Origin: JAGVSZ01 sp963747775
Lineage (GTDB): Bacteria > Pseudomonadota > Gammaproteobacteria > Burkholderiales > SG8-39
Assembly (NCBI GenBank): GCA_963747775.1
Contig: CAVVGT010000001.1
Span: 372,001-436,000 of the forward strand
Direction: 5' to 3'
Length of the DNA: 64,000 bases
Positions 60,808 to 64,000 of the stretch are shown here, in pieces (position 1 is the stretch's first letter; every line of letters begins with the position of its first letter). Below the pieces are notes generated by a model that had not been told where the DNA came from, searched no databases, and was given only the letters and a program-made list of their open reading frames with translations. The position numbers were made by a program, and so were the translations under genes.

Positions 60808-61707
60808 CTAGGCACGCCAGCTCAGCAGTGCCGCCCGCGCGATCTCCTCGCCCCACTCCTGTGCGAAGTGGCCGGCCTGAGCATGCACGAAAGGCTCGGG
60901 ACAGCCGCGGATGAGCTTGCGCAGCGCGCTCATCACCGGCGGCCCGAGCACCGGGTCGGTCGACCCGATCGCCATGAACGACTGCCCGCGCCACTCGCGC
61001 TGCCACCAGTCGCGCGCGCGACGCGAGAGCGCAGCCCCGTCGGCATCGGGATGCTCGGGCACGAGGTTCGGGAAGCGCCGCACGCCTGCCTTGTAGCTCA
61101 CGTCGGGATACGGCGCGGCATAGGCCGCGGCCTCTGCGTCGCTCAGATGCGGACACGAGCGCTTCATCAGCTTGGCGACGTCCATGTCGGGGTTCTTGTT
61201 GGCCCACGCGCGCCACGCGAGAAAGCCCTCGCTGAGCGGGACGTCGCCGGTCGCGAGCGCGGTGTTCATTACGAGCAGCCGCCCGAACCGTTCCGGCATG
61301 TCCATCGGCAGCGTGAGTCCGAGCAGCCCGCCCCAGTCCTGCACGACCAGCGTCACGCCGCGGAGATCGAGGGCCGCGACGAATGCGAGGAGCGACTCGC
61401 GGTGGCGCGTGAACGTGTACCACGCCTCATCCGCCGGCTTGTCGCTGCGGCCGAAGCCGAAGAGGTCGGGCGCAACGACGCGCGCGCCGCTCTCGGTGAA
61501 CACCGGGATCATGCGGCGGTAGAGGTAGCTCCAGGTCGGCTGCCCGTGCAGGCAGAGGAACGTGCGCGCCGCGTCGCGCGGCCCCTCGTCGAGGTAGTGC
61601 ATCCGCAGGCCGTCGCAACCGGGCAGGCGCTCGACGTAGTGCGGCGCGAACGCGAACCCGGGCAGCGCGGCGAAGCGCCCGTCGGGCGTGCGGAGAATTT
61701 CGGACAT
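60808..61707 (-). CDS. Haloalkane dehalogenase-like alpha/beta-hydrolase
   Basis: 299 residues, normal for haloalkane dehalogenases of the DhlA/DhmA branch. HGQPTWSYLYR (54-64) gives the oxyanion loop and halide-binding Trp, VVQDWGG gives the nucleophile Asp124 followed by Trp125, STDPVLGP the acid, and QAGHFAQEWG the His. It replaces a halogen by hydroxyl in water. The Asp nucleophile instead of Ser separates it from esterases. AGGAAG precedes the ATG. It is divergent from the second Bug gene. Confidence 0.87.
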   Translation of the reverse strand: MSEILRTPDGRFAALPGFAFAPHYVERLPGCDGLRMHYLDEGPRDAARTFLCLHGQPTWSYLYRRMIPVFTESGARVVAPDLFGFGRSDKPADEAWYTFTRHRESLLAFVAALDLRGVTLVVQDWGGLLGLTLPMDMPERFGRLLVMNTALATGDVPLSEGFLAWRAWANKNPDMDVAKLMKRSCPHLSDAEAAAYAAPYPDVSYKAGVRRFPNLVPEHPDADGAALSRRARDWWQREWRGQSFMAIGSTDPVLGPPVMSALRKLIRGCPEPFVHAQAGHFAQEWGEEIARAALLSWRA

Positions 61708-61763
61708 CTTCCTGGGCCCCTTCGATGCAGGCGCGGATTGTCGCGCAACCGGCGGCGCGGGTG

Positions 61764-61793
61764 GTGACAACCGGACGCCGGCCGGGCGATACT
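61764..61793 (+). promoter_or_regulatory. Candidate sigma-70 promoter for the second Bug gene
   Basis: GTGACA and GATACT separated by 18 bp, 28 bp before the ATG at 61822 and in the divergent gap next to the dehalogenase gene. Both hexamers are imperfect. Confidence 0.4.
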
Positions 61794-61821
61794 GCCGCGC
61801 CCCCAAGGAGGAGACCGAGTC

Positions 61822-62802
61822 ATGCGAGCAGGAAGAATACTGTTGAGGTCCGTCGTCGGCGCCGCGCTCGCCCTGGCGGCGTCCGGCGCGTTCGCACAGG
61901 CTTTCCCGTCCAAGCCGATCAAGATCATCGTCCCGTTCCCGGCGGGCGGCACCACCGACATCGTCGCGCGCCTCGTGGCGCAGCGGATGAGCGAGACGAT
62001 CGGGCAGCCGGTGCTGGTGGAGAACCGCGGCGGCGCGGGCGGCCAGCTCGGCGCGGAAGCCGTGGCGAAGTCCCCGCCCGACGGCTACACGCTGCTGATG
62101 CACAACGTCACGTTCCCGCTCGCGTCGGCGGCGGCGCAGTTTGCCGGGCGCCCGCTCTACAACGTCGACACCGATTTCGCCGGCGTCTCGATCGCCGTCT
62201 ACGTGCCGCTCGTGATCACCGCGAGCCCCGCGGTCCCGGCGAAGGACCTGCGCGAGCTGGCGAAGCTGCTGCAGGGCGATCGCAACCTGCACTACACCTA
62301 CGGCTCGACCGGGCCGGGCTCGTTCATGAACGTGATGGGCGAGGCCTTCAACCGCGAGGCCAAGGTCCAGATGACGCACGTGCCGCTGAAAGGCGCGGCG
62401 CCGCTGAAGCAGGAGCTCCTCGCCGGCCGGTTGCAGGTCGGCGGCGACCAGCTCTCGTCTTCGCTCGCGGACATCCGGAGCGGCAAGCTGCGCGCGCTCG
62501 CGACCAACGCGTCGAAGCGCATCCCGGAGCTGCCCGACGTGCAGACGGTGCGCGAGCAGGGCTATCCCGGTCTTGAGGCCGACGGCTGGAACGGCCTGTT
62601 CGTCCCGGCGAAGACGCCGCGCGACGTGATCGACCGCCTGCAGCGCGAGGTCGCGGCGGCGGTGAAGCATCCGGAGACCGCCAAGCGCCTCGCCGAGAAC
62701 GCCGCCGAGCCCGTCGGTTCGACGCCGGCCGAGCAGGACGCGATCCTGCGCCGTCAGCTCGAGCAGTTCCGTCCGGTCATCAAGGAGATGAAGCTGGAGT
62801 AG
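61822..62802 (+). CDS. Bug/TctC-family periplasmic solute-binding protein
   Basis: 326 residues. Signal peptide (VVGAALALAASGAFAQ), then FPSKPIKIIVPFPAGGTTDIVAR, ENRGGAGGQLGAEAVAKSPPDGYTLL, YGSTGPGSFMN and LRALATNASKR: complete Bug fold with carboxylate-binding loops. Ligand unknown. AAGGAGG precedes the start. It shares only family-level similarity with the Bug protein at 5.8 kb. Its 3' end overlaps the convergent desaturase gene by 23 bp. No tctA/tctB neighbours. Confidence 0.93.
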   Translation: MRAGRILLRSVVGAALALAASGAFAQAFPSKPIKIIVPFPAGGTTDIVARLVAQRMSETIGQPVLVENRGGAGGQLGAEAVAKSPPDGYTLLMHNVTFPLASAAAQFAGRPLYNVDTDFAGVSIAVYVPLVITASPAVPAKDLRELAKLLQGDRNLHYTYGSTGPGSFMNVMGEAFNREAKVQMTHVPLKGAAPLKQELLAGRLQVGGDQLSSSLADIRSGKLRALATNASKRIPELPDVQTVREQGYPGLEADGWNGLFVPAKTPRDVIDRLQREVAAAVKHPETAKRLAENAAEPVGSTPAEQDAILRRQLEQFRPVIKEMKLE

Positions 62803-63787
62803 CCGCCGGCCGGTCGGCGAAGACCCGCCGCAGCGTGGCGCGGAGCGGACGGATCTCGGCACCCTCGAGAATGCCGTGTGCCGCGAGCGCGACGTGCAGG
62901 CGCGGCAGGTTGTAGTGCGGCACCGCCGGATAGAGGTGGTGCTCGACGTGGTAGTTCACGTGGTGCGGGAACATCGCGTAGCGCACCCAGAATGGAACGA
63001 GATTCGTGCGCGCGGCGGTGAGCGGCGAACCGTAATCGGTCACCGCGCCGTGCTCGCAGATCGCGCGCAGCCGCAGGATCGCCTGCAGCACCGTCACCAG
63101 CGGCAGCATCCACAGCACCGCGTATTGCCAGCCCCAGCCGGTCGCGAACGCGACGACCGGCGCGATCACGTGGAAGCCGAGCACGGTCCAGCGGTCGCGC
63201 CGGGCTGCCGCGCGCAGGCGGGGGCTCGTGTCGTCGAGCGGCCGTTCGGCCTTGCCGGTCTCGGCGTTGAGCGACGGCGCGCCGAAAAAGTACGCGAACG
63301 TCTTGAACGCCGTCAGCCCGACGAGGTCTTTCGCGAGCTTCTGCGCGAGGTACGCCTTGCCGCGCGGATAGCCGCCGTGCAGCGCGATGTCGGGGTCCTG
63401 CGGGCCGTACAGGTGGTTGTGGTGCAGCCGGTGAATGACGCGATAGGTGCACATCGAGACGCCGGCGATCGTCCCGCACAGGCGGCCGACCGCGTCGTTG
63501 ACCCAGCGCATCTCGTAGAGCCGGTAGTGGGCGGCGTCGTGCGCGAGCACGAACAGCGCGTGCTGCAGCGGCGCGATCAGCACCACCGCGATCGCCGCGG
63601 CCCACCACGACCAGAACGCCACCGCGAGGCCGATGACGAGCGCGAGCAGCGCGAAGGTCTGCACCACGGCGAGGGTCGAGCGCACGGGGTCGAGCCGCGT
63701 GAGCGGGGCGAGCGCGTCCGGCGGGAGCCGCTTGCGGACGTCGTCGCGGAACTCTTCGCCGGTGGCGGAGGCGATTGCGACGGTCAT
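62780..63787 (-). CDS. Membrane fatty acid desaturase
   Basis: 335 residues. Three histidine boxes of the integral-membrane desaturases are present: HDAAH (83-87), HRLHHNH (119-125) and HVEHH near residue 278, which bind the di-iron centre. Hydrophobic pairs flank them. It inserts a double bond, or hydroxylates, an acyl or related substrate using O2 and an electron donor; which substrate is not clear. The C-terminus overlaps the convergent Bug gene. Confidence 0.87.
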   Translation of the reverse strand: MTVAIASATGEEFRDDVRKRLPPDALAPLTRLDPVRSTLAVVQTFALLALVIGLAVAFWSWWAAAIAVVLIAPLQHALFVLAHDAAHYRLYEMRWVNDAVGRLCGTIAGVSMCTYRVIHRLHHNHLYGPQDPDIALHGGYPRGKAYLAQKLAKDLVGLTAFKTFAYFFGAPSLNAETGKAERPLDDTSPRLRAAARRDRWTVLGFHVIAPVVAFATGWGWQYAVLWMLPLVTVLQAILRLRAICEHGAVTDYGSPLTAARTNLVPFWVRYAMFPHHVNYHVEHHLYPAVPHYNLPRLHVALAAHGILEGAEIRPLRATLRRVFADRPAATPASSP

Positions 63788-63811
63788 TACCGCGATCCTA
63801 CCCCCGCCGCG

Positions 63812-64000
63812 TCAGATCGCGCCGAAGTCGCCGTGCCGGCCCTTCCCGCCGGAGAACCGCGCCGCGCCGCTCACCGCCTCGATCATCGTCGGCATGCCGT
63901 TCAGCCATTCGCGCTCGAGTCCCTCGCGCACCGACAGGCCGTGCGTCTCGTAGGCCGAGCGCCGGTCGGCGCGCACCGCGCCCTGCGGAAAGCGCGCGAT
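63812..64000 (-). CDS. Crotonase (enoyl-CoA hydratase)-family C-terminus (partial)
   Basis: The frame enters at the window edge and ends at TGA 63812. The visible 62 residues include FPQGAVRADRRSAYE, a helical stretch (REGLEREWLNGMPTM), and GAARFSGGKGRHGDFG. This is the usual tail of crotonase-family proteins with the C-terminal 'RaDR.SAye' helix and 'GA.RFa.GaGRHG' ending. The catalytic centre is outside the window. It reads in the same direction as the desaturase, 24 bp upstream of it. Confidence 0.75.
   Translation of the reverse strand: MARFPQGAVRADRRSAYETHGLSVREGLEREWLNGMPTMIEAVSGAARFSGGKGRHGDFGAI

Overview
The window is high-GC DNA, tightly packed with short gaps, frequent ATGA/GTGA start-stop overlaps and GTG starts. 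Two Bug/TctC-type periplasmic binding proteins, an AidB-type dehydrogenase, an AtuA-type protein, a 3-hydroxybutyrate oligomer hydrolase and a large DUF4347/LEPR-XLL adhesin together suggest a betaproteobacterium (Burkholderiales-like). That is inference from gene content; no rRNA or tRNA gene was found to confirm it.

Layout. 1-9.5 kb: the tail of a Ser/Thr kinase, a membrane-anchored patatin-like phospholipase, a small exported protein, dadA behind a dehydrogenase remnant, a small c-type cytochrome, a Bug protein overlapping an FAH-family enzyme, and a PAS-GGDEF diguanylate cyclase. 9.5-22.2 kb: one 12.7-kb gene for a ~4,220-residue surface protein with 20 essentially identical 276-bp repeats. 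The cyclase lies 22 bp downstream of it on the same strand. 22.8-27.7 kb: an AtuA-type pair divergent from a 1,074-residue AAA/BTAD regulator. 27.9-38.7 kb: mixed metabolic and envelope genes, including a DUF1127 protein, a GNAT, a frameshifted TPR gene, a TrpB2-cupin pair, an exported methyltransferase, a glycine-zipper protein, a P2-type ATPase and a DUF3047 lipoprotein.

38.7-52.4 kb: a secretion locus. A canonical gspG is followed by a cyclase-family gene and a coiled-coil gene. Then comes a rearrangement scar: an RHS tip fragment, a toxin-antitoxin pair, a tyrosine-recombinase tail, a partial second copy of the coiled-coil gene's 3' end, and a 5'-truncated haem peroxidase. After the scar runs a compact gspF-gspE-pilM/N/O/P-like-gspD-three-prepilin cluster, a hybrid of type II secretion and type IV pilus parts.

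52.4-64 kb: a frameshifted methyltransferase, an exported Hcp-like protein, a 3HB-oligomer hydrolase, a frameshifted NHL/SMP-30-like protein, a CHRD protein, aidB, a haloalkane dehalogenase, a second Bug protein, a fatty acid desaturase, and the tail of a crotonase-family protein.

Themes. The adhesin and the adjacent cyclase suggest c-di-GMP-linked surface attachment. The secretion locus sits among exported proteins, four of which begin their mature region with an Asp-rich run. Four otherwise intact genes carry six single-base indels, so sequencing or assembly error must be weighed against real gene decay.
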